Shown here: positions 36,289 to 44,471 of the stretch, in pieces
How positions within the stretch are numbered: the stretch's first letter is position 1
How the letters are laid out: each line of letters starts with the position of its first letter
DNA from: Promethearchaeota archaeon
Lineage (GTDB): Archaea > Asgardarchaeota > Lokiarchaeia > Sigynarchaeales > SOKP01
Length of the DNA stretch: 64,000 nt
Assembly (NCBI GenBank): GCA_019057775.1
Contig: JAHLWT010000174.1
Location: forward strand, 22,162-86,161
Direction of reading: 5' to 3'
Translations under genes and position numbers: made by a program
Notes under the pieces: generated by a model
The model's input: only the letters and a program-made list of their open reading frames with translations
The model's database searches: none
Told to the model about the DNA's origin: nothing

Positions 36289-36664
36289 AATAAAAGGTTA
36301 ATTATGTCTCGTTGGTAATATTTCTTTGATTACAAAGTTAGTTCTTCGCTATTAAATTTAAATTTTACCTAAAACCATAGAATAATATTAATCTGAAATA
36401 AAATCCTCAAAATCATGCGAATATATTTCTATATGATTAATTATATCCAGTAAAATTCCCATAGACACTTCAGTTATAATCTCCAAGTTTATATACCTAT
36501 TTGTTAAACCTTGTGGGTTTTCACCTACCCAGAAAATTATTAAAAGCTGAAATTGAGAATGGCCTTCAAAACAAGAAAAAATCGTACTTTCATGAGGAAG
36601 ACAATGATAGTAAAGTTACTTTGCAACTCAATTTCGATGTCAATAAAGTATAGAAAAATATAAT
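36289..36664. other. Intergenic region between the receptor gene and the direct repeat
   Basis: About 375 bases. The first 80 should carry the receptor promoter. A fragment at about 36577-36651 reads SYFHEEDNDSKVTLQLNFDV in one frame, with no start and a stop after, a possible gene remnant. A 34-codon ATG frame (36562-36666) in another frame is not credible. Nothing else is visible. Confidence 0.35.
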
Positions 36665-36724
36665 GAAGGGATAGAAAGCTTATAGATTATTAATTCAGAA
36701 CTTTTTCCATTTTATTCAAACTTT
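36665..36724. repeat. 60-bp direct repeat, right copy (DR-B), overlapping the 3' end of arsR
   Basis: Identical to 32633-32692. On the minus strand it begins with the last codons AAG TTT GAA TAA (K-F-E-stop) of the ArsR gene and runs 47 bases past the stop. This is the arrangement of an integration site at a gene's 3' end, with the gene kept intact. Confidence 0.95.
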
Positions 36725-37065
36725 TTTATCACTTGGTAATGGATAAATTTTCCACTCTTTACTCCAGCTATCAATCCCGCCTGTTCTAATATCTTAACGT
36801 GATGAGAAATGGTTGGTTGAGTTGATGTTAAAATGGTAGACAATTCACAGATACACATTTCTTTCTTTTGAATTAAGTTATAAATTAAATATCTTGTCTC
36901 ATGACCAAGGGCTTTATGATAAATGACTTTTTCTTTAAAATCTTCTTTAGATAAAATCTCATCTCTATTTTTTTCTAAGTTTTTAATATATTCATTAACA
37001 TCTATGTTTAATCCAATGCACTCAATTAACGCTTTGATATCCTCTTTATTTCCACCATTGATCAT
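36712..37065 (-). CDS. arsR: ArsR-family arsenic-responsive repressor
   Basis: 117 residues, one winged helix: HKALGHETRYLIYNLIQKKE, then MCICELSTILTSTQPTISHHVKILEQAGLIAGVKSGKFIHYQV. The Cys pair C-x-C in KEMCICELS is the metal/arsenite site of ArsR (family E-L-C-V-C-D-L). The gene is divergent from the ACR3 gene with a 112-base intergenic space containing a palindrome, its likely operator. The last codons form one end of the 60-bp repeat. Symbol given because of family plus neighbour. Confidence 0.88.
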   Translation of the reverse strand: MINGGNKEDIKALIECIGLNIDVNEYIKNLEKNRDEILSKEDFKEKVIYHKALGHETRYLIYNLIQKKEMCICELSTILTSTQPTISHHVKILEQAGLIAGVKSGKFIHYQVIKKFE

Positions 37066-37102
37066 TCTAAATCACAACACTATGTTAATTAGTATATATC
37101 AT

Positions 37103-37126
37103 ATAGATAAATTTAAATTTGTCTAT
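37103..37126. promoter_or_regulatory. 24-bp near-perfect palindrome between arsR and acr3, probable ArsR operator
   Basis: Arms ATAGATAAATTT and AAATTTGTCTAT, one mismatch. It lies midway in the 112-base divergent region and overlaps the expected promoter elements (TATATATCATAT at about 37092-37103). Twofold symmetry and position fit a dimeric winged-helix repressor. Confidence 0.6.
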
Positions 37127-37177
37127 TTATTAGCGTAACTAACTTTTATTAAAATTATTTACACATCTTGATGTTAA

Positions 37178-38227
37178 ATGAGTGAAGAAGAAGGTAGAAC
37201 AGTTAGTTTTTTCGAAAGATATCTTACCGTGTGGGTTGCACTCTGTATTGGAATTGGTATTTTTCTTTCACAAGTTATTCCAAAAATAGGTGAAGCTATT
37301 AATTCTTTACAGATCGGGGGGATCTCAATACCTATTGGTATTTGCCTATTTTTAATGATGTACCCTGCAATGCTAAACTTACAAGCTTCAGAGTTGAAAA
37401 AATTGGGGAAAAATCCTAAACCAATTATTTTAACAATTGTATCAAATTGGCTTGTTGCACCGTTTGTTGGTTTACTTATGGCAAGGATATTTTTACAAGG
37501 TTATGAACAATTAATAATTGCGATTATCCTTCTAAGTTCCAGCCCTTGTACTGCTATGGTTCTAGTCTGGGGTTGGATGGCGAAAGGAAATCAAGAGCAA
37601 AACGTAATTAATACTAGTCTAAATACAATAACTATTATAATCGGTTATGCTCCTTTAGTTACATTATTAACTGGCATCCAGAATATACCAATTGATTGGA
37701 TTCTTTTGTTGATATCGGTATTGATTTTTATTGGAGTCCCCTTGTTATTAGGGATATTTAGTAAAAGGTTGATTGTAGCTTCTAAAGGAGAAGATTGGTT
37801 CAATAATACATATCGCCCAATTGTTGGAAAAATTTCTATTATTGCACTTTTAACAACATTAGTGGTTCTTTTTTCTTTAAGCGGAGATGTTCTTATAAAT
37901 AACCCCGATTTGTTATTATTAATTTCTATTCCAATTCTACTAGGATTTGTAATTGTAGTTGGATATAATATTCTAATTACAAAATTATTTAAACTGAAGT
38001 ATGAAGAGGCAGTAATTACGGTAATCATCGGTTCCTCAAGTCATTTTGAAATCGCTATAGCAACTGCTGTTGCAATGTTTGGAATAGGGTCTATAGCAGC
38101 TTTAGGTACTACGATGGGTCTTTTCTGGGAAGTTCCAATCATGTTATCAATCGTATATTTAGGACGATACCTTAAAAAACATGGTTTTTGGAAATCAGAC
38201 GAAGTTGAACCGACAATTGTCGAGTAA
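37178..38227 (+). CDS. acr3: ACR3-type arsenite efflux permease
   Basis: 349 residues, about ten TM helices, in the BART superfamily. Typical ACR3 parts: FFERYLTVWVALCIGIG at the start, FLMMYPAMLNLQ, and LLSSSPCTAMVLVWGWMAKGN with the conserved Cys in TM4 that binds As(III). It exports arsenite across the membrane. The divergent ArsR gene and following Cys-rich proteins make an ars cluster. Start is ATG 37178. Full length for the family (about 350). Confidence 0.93.
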   Translation: MSEEEGRTVSFFERYLTVWVALCIGIGIFLSQVIPKIGEAINSLQIGGISIPIGICLFLMMYPAMLNLQASELKKLGKNPKPIILTIVSNWLVAPFVGLLMARIFLQGYEQLIIAIILLSSSPCTAMVLVWGWMAKGNQEQNVINTSLNTITIIIGYAPLVTLLTGIQNIPIDWILLLISVLIFIGVPLLLGIFSKRLIVASKGEDWFNNTYRPIVGKISIIALLTTLVVLFSLSGDVLINNPDLLLLISIPILLGFVIVVGYNILITKLFKLKYEEAVITVIIGSSSHFEIAIATAVAMFGIGSIAALGTTMGLFWEVPIMLSIVYLGRYLKKHGFWKSDEVEPTIVE

Positions 38228-38303
38228 CCATGATTAGTTAACTCCGCAAAAATTATATTGTAAATATGCTATATAATAATTACACAAATGGTATTATGAA
38301 ACA

Positions 38304-38522
38304 ATGACAGAAGAAGAAATGAACAGAGAAATCGAAAGAATCATGAATGAAATTCGTGAATCACCTGATTATTTAGGACATTCTTGTAGTGCTAATGGTG
38401 ATGCTCATTGCTCCCAAGAAAGATCTTGTAGCCCAGAGAATCCCAAACGCTTAAAAAAGGGAATTAATTGTGGGATTAAACCCCATTGTGAAAAAAATCA
38501 AACTACTAATGAAGGAAATTAA
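38304..38522 (+). CDS. Small cysteine-rich protein of the ars cluster
   Basis: 72 residues with six Cys and three His in the second half (LGHSCSANGDAHCSQERSCS, INCGIKPHCEK). The first 25 residues are an acidic helix (MTEEEMNREIERIMNEIRES). It looks like a small metal- or metalloid-binding protein. It is 76 bases after acr3 and 24 before the thioredoxin-like gene, so probably co-transcribed and acting in arsenic handling. No known family. Confidence 0.7.
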   Translation: MTEEEMNREIERIMNEIRESPDYLGHSCSANGDAHCSQERSCSPENPKRLKKGINCGIKPHCEKNQTTNEGN

Positions 38523-38546
38523 ATAAATAGTGAGAATTTTTTTAAA

Positions 38547-38825
38547 ATGAGTAAAGAAGATAATGGAAAGTTGAACGTAGATATTTATGTTCCTCTAGAT
38601 GCGTGTGCTTGTGAATGGGATAAATTCATGAATCGAATTTTTATGGTTTTAACTCCATATATCAAGTATATCAATCATGAGACAAAAAATATAAACTCTG
38701 ATGAAGCAAGACGTTTAAACATCCGTGGTAATTGTGTTGTAATTGATGGAGTAAAGAAGATTCCATCTTCGGTTCTGCTTAAAAGAGAATTACCAAAACT
38801 TCTTAAAACCAAAGGACTTATTTAG
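38547..38825 (+). CDS. Thioredoxin-like/ArsD-like protein
   Basis: 92 residues. The pattern VDIYVPLDACACEWDKF (strand, then C-x-C) and GNCVVIDGVKKIPSSVLLKRELPKLL (family 'v-P-t-v-v-I-d-G') fit a thioredoxin-fold protein of the ArsD or redox-active-disulfide group. It could pass As(III) to the transporter or reduce arsenate. It sits last in the ars cluster. Family call moderate. Confidence 0.6.
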   Translation: MSKEDNGKLNVDIYVPLDACACEWDKFMNRIFMVLTPYIKYINHETKNINSDEARRLNIRGNCVVIDGVKKIPSSVLLKRELPKLLKTKGLI

Positions 38826-38869
38826 ACTTTAGTATATTTTTAATAAAATTATTTTTATTATATTTTGAG

Positions 38870-39220
38870 GTGGTTTTAAAAATAAAAACAATAAAATTAA
38901 CTATTTTCGCCCCTGAAGGCCCACTCTCCAATGGTATTGATTATACTGTTAAGATTAAAGATGATGGGACAATTATTGACACTTTAGGCTTTCTTGATAA
39001 AGAAATTTACGAAAATCGTGAAAAATCGTTGTTTCCTTTATATAAAGGATTAATCCAGAGTTACTTACAGTTAATTTGGGATGCTGAAAACAATAAAATC
39101 TATGATGACTGTGCTGTAAACGCATATGGTCCAAATAGAGCGTTTATGCCTCTCATGGAAAATCCCGATTTTAACTTACATCCCGATAGCGAGATAACAA
39201 TAGCGGTTCATGCCGATTGA
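38870..39220 (+). CDS. Beta-grasp-like protein, tandem copy 1
   Basis: 116 residues from GTG 38870, which overlaps its own GAGGTGG site, so the true start is uncertain by a few codons. Pattern: KTIKLTIFAPEG (strand), IDYTVKIKDDGTIIDTLGFL (strand, helix), LQLIWDAENNKIYDDCAVN, FNLHPDSEITIAVHAD (family 'L-x-d-g-D-e-V-x-i'). This looks like MoaD/ubiquitin-type beta-grasp but without a terminal Gly-Gly. A close paralogue follows at 39368, and each is followed by a microprotein gene. Function unknown. Confidence 0.65.
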   Translation: MVLKIKTIKLTIFAPEGPLSNGIDYTVKIKDDGTIIDTLGFLDKEIYENREKSLFPLYKGLIQSYLQLIWDAENNKIYDDCAVNAYGPNRAFMPLMENPDFNLHPDSEITIAVHAD

Positions 39221-39232
39221 TGAGCAGAAGTC

Positions 39233-39331
39233 ATGAAAGAGAGATTAGAATTTGGTAAATTTAAAAGAATAATAATGAAAACATATGGAAAAGATCATGA
39301 AACTTTTGCTCATTATTTTAAGAAAAAATAA
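39233..39331 (+). CDS. Microprotein, tandem copy 1 (32 residues)
   Basis: ATG 39233 to TAA 39331: basic; ends YGKDHETFAHYFKKK. It aligns with the microprotein at 39746: R-L-x4-F-K-x2-I-x-M-K-x-x-G-K-D-x-E-x-F-x-H-Y-F-K-K-K. Conservation between two independent copies, each directly after a beta-grasp-like gene, supports a real small gene. It begins 13 bases after the first beta-grasp-like stop. Confidence 0.7.
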   Translation: MKERLEFGKFKRIIMKTYGKDHETFAHYFKKK

Positions 39332-39367
39332 AGATAAAGCAAATAACTCATGAAAGAGAATATATAG

Positions 39368-39736
39368 GTGAGGTTTCAAATTAAACAAATTACTTTTAAA
39401 ATTAGCCTAAATTTAAGCGGTTTATCAGAAGGCAAAACTTTTACTATAACAGTGAAAGATAATGCAACATTTCCTGAAGCTCTAGCAATGGTTGATAAAT
39501 ATATTGAAGATCATCCAGAAGAATCGATTTTTCCCATTTTTGAAGGATATATTCATAATTATCTTCAATTATTCTGGGATCCGAAGAACAATGAGATTTA
39601 TGACGATGTTGGTATATTTCCTTATGGTCCGGATGAAAACGGTTTATTAAGAAAATATATCCCTTTACGAGAAAACATAACTTTTAACTTGTATCCTAAT
39701 AGTGTTATTGATTTACAACCAGATTCAGGGTGTTGA
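39368..39736 (+). CDS. Beta-grasp-like protein, tandem copy 2
   Basis: 122 residues from GTG 39368. Parallel to the gene at 38870: KQITFKISLNLSGLSEGKTF, TITVKDNATFPEALAMVDKY, LQLFWDPKNNEIYDDVGIFPYG, FNLYPNSVIDLQPDSGC. Shared motifs (LQL-W-D-x-x-N-N-x-I-Y-D-D, G-P, F-N-L-x-P-x-S) show tandem duplication. Ends with Cys. Followed after nine bases by its microprotein. Function unknown. Confidence 0.65.
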   Translation: MRFQIKQITFKISLNLSGLSEGKTFTITVKDNATFPEALAMVDKYIEDHPEESIFPIFEGYIHNYLQLFWDPKNNEIYDDVGIFPYGPDENGLLRKYIPLRENITFNLYPNSVIDLQPDSGC

Positions 39737-39745
39737 TGAGAAAAA

Positions 39746-39856
39746 GTGAGAAATAGACTAGATATCAAGGCATTTAAGGAGCAAATACAAATGAAATTTG
39801 GAAAAGATTATGAATATTTCTCACATTATTTCAAAAAAAAATATAATAGTAAATGA
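39746..39856 (+). CDS. Microprotein, tandem copy 2 (36 residues)
   Basis: GTG 39746 to TGA 39856; ends FGKDYEYFSHYFKKKYNSK. Aligned with 39233-39331 the shared core is R-L ... F-K ... M-K-x-x-G-K-D-x-E-x-F-x-H-Y-F-K-K-K, a conservation that chance frames would not show. The AGGTG-like region before it (GATGAGAAAAAGTG) is only a weak ribosome site. Confidence 0.68.
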   Translation: MRNRLDIKAFKEQIQMKFGKDYEYFSHYFKKKYNSK

Positions 39857-39985
39857 ATGATATCTTTCAAAAAATATTAGTGAAATGATTGACAATGGGA
39901 TTGCCTCCTATTTTTTACTATTTTTGAAATAATAAACTTTAACTTATAATTCTTATTTGATAATTATATAAGTCTATAAATGTAG

Positions 39986-40102
39986 AGCCGTCATATCAGA
40001 GGAGTTACTGTTGACCAAGTTGCTGATGGTCCTTCATTAGAGATTGCAAATAATAGAATTATGCTTGAACCATATATAGGAAGAGGTGAAAGGTTTGCTT
40101 GA
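39986..40102 (+). pseudogene. Remnant of a gene end overlapping the ABC ATPase start
   Basis: Thirty-eight codons without a start: HIRGVTVDQVADGPSLEI, then ANNRIMLEPYIGRGERFA and a stop at 40100-40102. A TAG at 39983 precedes it. The text looks like the C-terminus of an enzyme or transport gene whose front is lost. It is fused in a different frame to the start of the ABC ATPase. Family not recognised. Confidence 0.4.
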
Positions 40103-40799
40103 ATTATCGAAAATTTATCATTATTATGGGAGCGCAAAAGTGCTCGCTGAACTTAATTTAAAAGTTGAGGAAAAAACTCTAGCTGCTGTTATTGGTCCAA
40201 ATGGAGTTGGAAAATCCACACTTCTTAGGCTAATATCTGGTTTAGAAGAGCCTGATAGAGGAAAAATAGAATTTTTAGGTGAAAGAATCGACGGCTTAAA
40301 AGCCCATAAAATCGCTAAAAAAGGAATTTCTCAATGCCCAGACCGTCGTAGATTATTTTACGATTTAAATGTTGAAGATAATATTAAGATGGGAGCATAT
40401 TTATTAAAAAACAAGCAAAAATATAAGGAGTTGAAAGATTTTGTTTATACGATTTTCCCTCGATTAAAAGAGAGGCGAAAACAACGAGCAGCAACGTTAA
40501 GTGGTGGCGAACAACAAATGCTTGCAATAGCACGTGCTTTAATGTCAAAACCTAAACTTCTCTTGTTGGACGAGCCTTCAGTAGGTTTAGCTCCAAAAGT
40601 TAAGAAAAGTATATTTGATGCAATTGAAAAAATAAAACAAGAAGGCACAACTACTTTGATAGTTGAACAGGATATAGCTTTAGCAATGAATGTTGCAGAT
40701 ATTATTCATGTGCTTGAAGAAGGAAAAATTGAAATAAGAGGAACAAAAGAAGAATTAGAAAAAGAACCACGAATAAGAAAGGTCTATTTAGGCATATAG
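40086..40799 (+). CDS. ABC transporter ATP-binding protein (LivF-like)
   Basis: 237 residues: Walker A GPNGVGKST at about 38-46, Q-loop SQCPDRRRLFYDLNV, signature LSGGEQQMLAIARALMSKP, Walker B LLLLDEPSVGLAP, H-loop replaced by VEQD as in the LivF group (branched-chain amino-acid importers). The GTG at 40086 and the TTG at 40095 are both possible starts; the latter gives MLELSKIYHYYG, usual for LivF, with GAGGTG at the right distance. No permease, LivG or binding protein is adjacent, so it is an orphan, possibly left from a lost operon. Confidence 0.85.
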   Translation: MKGLLELSKIYHYYGSAKVLAELNLKVEEKTLAAVIGPNGVGKSTLLRLISGLEEPDRGKIEFLGERIDGLKAHKIAKKGISQCPDRRRLFYDLNVEDNIKMGAYLLKNKQKYKELKDFVYTIFPRLKERRKQRAATLSGGEQQMLAIARALMSKPKLLLLDEPSVGLAPKVKKSIFDAIEKIKQEGTTTLIVEQDIALAMNVADIIHVLEEGKIEIRGTKEELEKEPRIRKVYLGI

Positions 40800-40942
40800 C
40801 TAATTTAAGCCCAATGAAGTTATTCAATTGATATAAATGCAAGATTGAAATTAGGAATTCTTCCACTATTATACTGTTTTTGAAATTAAACCTTATATAT
40901 TTTGCACGTATTCAATAGATATACTATAACATAGGAGTCAAA

Positions 40943-41917
40943 ATGGATATATTCACGCACTTATTGATGGGAACTTTAGCTTGTTTTATATTATTAGGAA
41001 AAGTTTGCCCTGAAGCCATTATCCTGCTATGGGTAATGTCTGTTTTTCCTGATCTTGATGTATTCCTTGAACCTTTACAGAAAATTCGGAAGATGTATTT
41101 CTTATCCCACAAAGCAGGTTCACACTCTTATATTATAGGATTAATTTTTACAGGGATTGTTAGTTTAATTATTACAATATTTAGACATTGTGCGTTTGTG
41201 GAGATATGGATTGCAGGATTCATTGGTTATTCTATTCATGTGTCTTTGGATTTCTTTACAGCGTCAAAAGTCCCAATTTTTTACCCCCTTTCAAAAAAAG
41301 AATTTAGGATTATTGCTGATAGAGCCATAAACCCATTTTTAGGACTTTTTTCGGGAATGAATCTCTTAGTTTTACTAATTTCTTATTATATTAAACCAGA
41401 TTATTACTATTTTATGAACCTAACTTCCTTTTATATATATGTATATTTAATTCTTTTTGGATTTCGCACTATCATAAGAATAATTGTTCAAATCAGATCA
41501 CCTGAAGGTTCTCATTATATACCAGGATTTATTCCAATATTTTATTTAATTCTTGAGAACAAAGAGTCTGAGAAAAGTTTTACATTTAGATTGTTTAAAC
41601 GCTCTATTTTTTCTACAAAAAAAAAAGAACTTTTATCCACACAAATTTTAAAAAATTCTAATGAGATGTTCTTCTTTGAAAAAACGATAGAAGTGAGCAG
41701 AGATTACAGATTTTTTCATAAATGGAACGCACTCTTCCCCTTTTTTAAAGAAAATGATGAATTAATCAATGTAATACTTATTCTAGCTGAGAGTTATTCC
41801 CGGATGTCATCTCATTTTCTCTCGGTAGTTTTTAACAAAGAAACAAAACAAGTAGTTTCTAAAAAAAATGGGTTTAGTCACCATAAAGAATGGAAGAAGA
41901 ATGAATTATTTGGTTAA
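40943..41917 (+). CDS. DUF457/YdjM-like membrane metal-dependent hydrolase
   Basis: 324 residues. The N-terminal 180 are a membrane domain with metal-ligand-like residues: MDIFTHLLMGTLACF (D-x-x-T-H), MSVFPDLDVFLEP (P-D-x-D), HKAGSHSYIIG (H-x-x-x-x-H-S), GYSIHVSLDFF (H-x-x-x-D), as in the YdjM/DUF457 family. The C-terminal 130 are cytosolic and not recognised. The HD gene starts five bases after its stop, so they are co-transcribed. Lipid or phosphate-ester hydrolysis is a plausible role; substrate unknown. Confidence 0.8.
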   Translation: MDIFTHLLMGTLACFILLGKVCPEAIILLWVMSVFPDLDVFLEPLQKIRKMYFLSHKAGSHSYIIGLIFTGIVSLIITIFRHCAFVEIWIAGFIGYSIHVSLDFFTASKVPIFYPLSKKEFRIIADRAINPFLGLFSGMNLLVLLISYYIKPDYYYFMNLTSFYIYVYLILFGFRTIIRIIVQIRSPEGSHYIPGFIPIFYLILENKESEKSFTFRLFKRSIFSTKKKELLSTQILKNSNEMFFFEKTIEVSRDYRFFHKWNALFPFFKENDELINVILILAESYSRMSSHFLSVVFNKETKQVVSKKNGFSHHKEWKKNELFG

Positions 41918-41922
41918 AGCTT

Positions 41923-42513
41923 ATGATTGAACAAGAAATGCTCTTGATTATCAAGCGATTCTCTAAAGATAATATGGGAGATGATGATATCCATGGGTTT
42001 TCTCACATGAAACGAGTTTTAAATTCATGTCTCTACATAGGAAAAGAATTAAAAGCTAATCTTCTCATACTTGAAATCTCTGCTTTACTTCACGATATCG
42101 GTAGAAAACATGAGAATAACGATATCAAGGGAAAAAATCATGCTGAACTTTCAGCAGGGATGGCCTTAAATTTTTTAAATTCAAGAGATTTTCAGCTTTC
42201 TCATGAGGAAATTGAAAATATAATTCACTCCATAAGATCACACTCTTTTTCAAATAATGTTCTCCCAAATACTCTAGAAGCTAAAATTTTATCTGATGCT
42301 GATAAATTAGATGCTCTTGGAGCTATAGGATTATTTAGAACTATAGGATTTGCAATCAAGAAAGGAGCTGGTCTTGAGAAAGTCATTTATCATTTAGAAA
42401 GAAAGATTATGAAATTAAAAGAACAAATGAATTTACTTATATCTAAGAAGATAGCTGAGGAAAGGCATCAAATTATCTTGGATTTTTATAATAATATTAG
42501 AAATGAGATGTAA
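41923..42513 (+). CDS. HD-domain phosphohydrolase
   Basis: 196 residues with an intact HD site: IHGFSHMKRVLNSC (H), ISALLHDIGRKH (H-D), HSIRSHSF, and ILSDADKLDALGAIG (D). The pattern is that of small HD hydrolases acting on nucleotides or phosphate esters. It starts five bases after the DUF457 gene. Ends in a helical tail (KLKEQMNLLISKKIAEERHQ). Substrate unknown. Confidence 0.9.
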   Translation: MIEQEMLLIIKRFSKDNMGDDDIHGFSHMKRVLNSCLYIGKELKANLLILEISALLHDIGRKHENNDIKGKNHAELSAGMALNFLNSRDFQLSHEEIENIIHSIRSHSFSNNVLPNTLEAKILSDADKLDALGAIGLFRTIGFAIKKGAGLEKVIYHLERKIMKLKEQMNLLISKKIAEERHQIILDFYNNIRNEM

Positions 42514-42576
42514 TCAACCGTGTTTATTCTCAATCTGTATACTCTAATTCAAAGTAAAAAAATTTAGATGAGTTTG

Positions 42577-43140
42577 TTAAAAATCATAATCGAGGGAAAA
42601 TGTCTTCTTTACCCAATTCTCAATATCATTCTGAGAGTCAGATAGAGGGGATGCTCCCTCATCGGCATTAAAAATTCTTTTCTTTTCCATTTCTTTAGAC
42701 AGATCCCTTTCTGAGATGATTTCTCCATCTTTCATTTGGATTTCAATGATTGTTTTATACGCCATTGGCCTTTGAAAACCCATATGTACATACATGGATT
42801 GTATAAAATCTTTTGCGAGGAGGAGTTTACCAGTAAAATTGTTCTTAAAATTCATCTCTTTATAAAGATATTTAAATAGATCATCCCCTCTTTGTGGTTC
42901 AATCCCGTTGATATTTGGAGGATTATCTACATTGACAAGCATTTCATTCAGAAATAGTTGACAGTTAATAAAACGATACTTTATTATATAACCTCGCCAA
43001 CACGCCGTGCAAGTAGAATGAGGGAGTATACCAAAATCCTCAGGCTTAAATAATCCTTGACCTTTTAATCCAACTATTGAAAACGATTGGTCGTCTAAAA
43101 CAATTTCATCTGGTATTTGTCCTGTCATTATAATTTCCAA
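42577..43140 (-). CDS. Conserved uncharacterised protein (CxxCW family)
   Basis: 187 residues: GQIPDEIVLDDQSFSIVG then GQGLFKPEDFGI, HSTCTACWRGYIIKYRF, and LFLNEMLVNVD. This 'QIPD ... GxGLFxPxxxG ... STACWRGY' arrangement is known from an uncharacterised family across prokaryotes. The N-terminal half should be a beta domain and the rest an acidic helical tail. Same strand as the regulator at 43171 (30-base gap). No function can be given. Confidence 0.7.
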   Translation of the reverse strand: MEIIMTGQIPDEIVLDDQSFSIVGLKGQGLFKPEDFGILPHSTCTACWRGYIIKYRFINCQLFLNEMLVNVDNPPNINGIEPQRGDDLFKYLYKEMNFKNNFTGKLLLAKDFIQSMYVHMGFQRPMAYKTIIEIQMKDGEIISERDLSKEMEKKRIFNADEGASPLSDSQNDIENWVKKTFSLDYDF

Positions 43141-43170
43141 TTTAAATTTTTTAATTTAATTATCTGCTTT

Positions 43171-44409
43171 TTAAAGTTTTAAAATAATAGATAGCAAAAT
43201 TGGAAACTGTTCTTCAGATCCCCACACAATATAAATTTTATTGTCAAGAGTTACTGCTACATGTCTCGCAGCGACAATCCACTTAGTCCCAACATTATTG
43301 CCTCTTTCTGTTCCCTCCTTAAATTTGAAATACATTGTCATACCTAAATAATCTTGGATCTTTGTGTTTATGATTTTAATATCAGCTAGATCGGGATTTG
43401 CGAATTCCTTTTTATCTAGATCTGGTTGTATAGGCTCCCTCATTTTCTCAGATGATAACTGTAAAGCAGCACGGATAATCACTTCTTCCTTCACTTCTTT
43501 ATTATATTCAAAAATTATAAGGCCACAATCTTTTTCTTCACTCAATATCCCGAGTGTGTTAAAATCAAATGATTCTTCACTAAAATGTTGAAGATCTTTA
43601 GTGATCTCTGAGACATCTATCCATCCATTCTCTAGGGTTTCTCCCATAATATAGCGAAAGCTCTTTAATATTTTTAATTCTTCTTCTTTTTGTTGAATTC
43701 TTTCATCTAATATATCGTTTAAGGACCTAGCGATAAAATCTTGAGCACTTTTTGGCATCAATGGTAATTTCAGTATCCAACTTTTACTTATTAAACGATC
43801 AATAATTCGATAAATAGTTGTTCTTTTTATAGAAAGGTCTTCATCCAATTGACCCACATTTGCTCCTTTTTTTCCCCTTTTTAATAAGGATAAATATACC
43901 TTAGCTTCTTCGATACTTAGTCCAAATTTTAGTAATCCCAACTCTTGTAAATTGTTTGTATCATCGAGTAATATTCTGGGAGTTGCCCATTTAAGTTGTT
44001 CTACTTTCCCTAATATAGTTTGTAAATTCATATATGGTTCTTTCGAGCTTAATTTCCCCAAAGTTCGAGAGGCTTCCATTAAATTGAGCATTATTAGACC
44101 ATCAGGTGCAATTTTATAAATTATCTTCCTCTCTTCATCTTTAAATCCGATTATTCCTCCTTCCTTATTTGGTGTTAAGGCTACTAATCGTTCAGGAGTG
44201 CTCTGTAGTATTACATATTTTAGACCTCCAATTGTGAGATTTTTTAGCTCATTTGCCTCCCAAACTGAATTTAACTCATCAAGATCGGGGCTTATATCCC
44301 AATTTTCTGTTGAATATACAATCTTCTTTTCCCCTTCAATTATTGCTGACGAAATTGTTTTGGATTCTGATTTTATTAATTTATTAAGAGCTTTTATAAC
44401 ATTTTCCAT
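43171..44409 (-). CDS. Roadblock-like N-terminal domain fused to TrmB-type winged helix
   Basis: 412 residues. The first ~115 look like a roadblock/LC7 or profilin-like sensor: SSAIIEGEKKIVYSTENWDI ... LTIGGLKYVILQSTPERLVAL ... EGGIIGF. Then LGLLKFGLSIEEAKVYLSLL followed by TIYRIIDRLISKSWILKLPL is a TrmB winged helix (about 170-235), and the C-terminal ~170 fit the TrmB effector region. A DNA-binding regulator with an unusual added interaction domain. It lies 62 bases from a small gene downstream of actin and has a shared strand, so may be linked to cytoskeletal or GTPase signals. Confidence 0.72.
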   Translation of the reverse strand: MENVIKALNKLIKSESKTISSAIIEGEKKIVYSTENWDISPDLDELNSVWEANELKNLTIGGLKYVILQSTPERLVALTPNKEGGIIGFKDEERKIIYKIAPDGLIMLNLMEASRTLGKLSSKEPYMNLQTILGKVEQLKWATPRILLDDTNNLQELGLLKFGLSIEEAKVYLSLLKRGKKGANVGQLDEDLSIKRTTIYRIIDRLISKSWILKLPLMPKSAQDFIARSLNDILDERIQQKEEELKILKSFRYIMGETLENGWIDVSEITKDLQHFSEESFDFNTLGILSEEKDCGLIIFEYNKEVKEEVIIRAALQLSSEKMREPIQPDLDKKEFANPDLADIKIINTKIQDYLGMTMYFKFKEGTERGNNVGTKWIVAARHVAVTLDNKIYIVWGSEEQFPILLSIILKL

Positions 44410-44471
44410 TTTGAAACATCCCTCAATTCTTTGTATTATATTTTAAAATTAAAAAAAAATATGTTTATTCT

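Noticed and set aside
32624..36724. Insertion sequence or integrated virus
   Set aside because: No transposase, integrase, inverted terminal repeats or viral genes lie between the repeats; only the receptor gene does.
36665..36724. tRNA gene as the integration target
   Set aside because: The repeat does not fold as a tRNA and no CCA-end or anticodon arm is visible; the target is the arsR 3' end.
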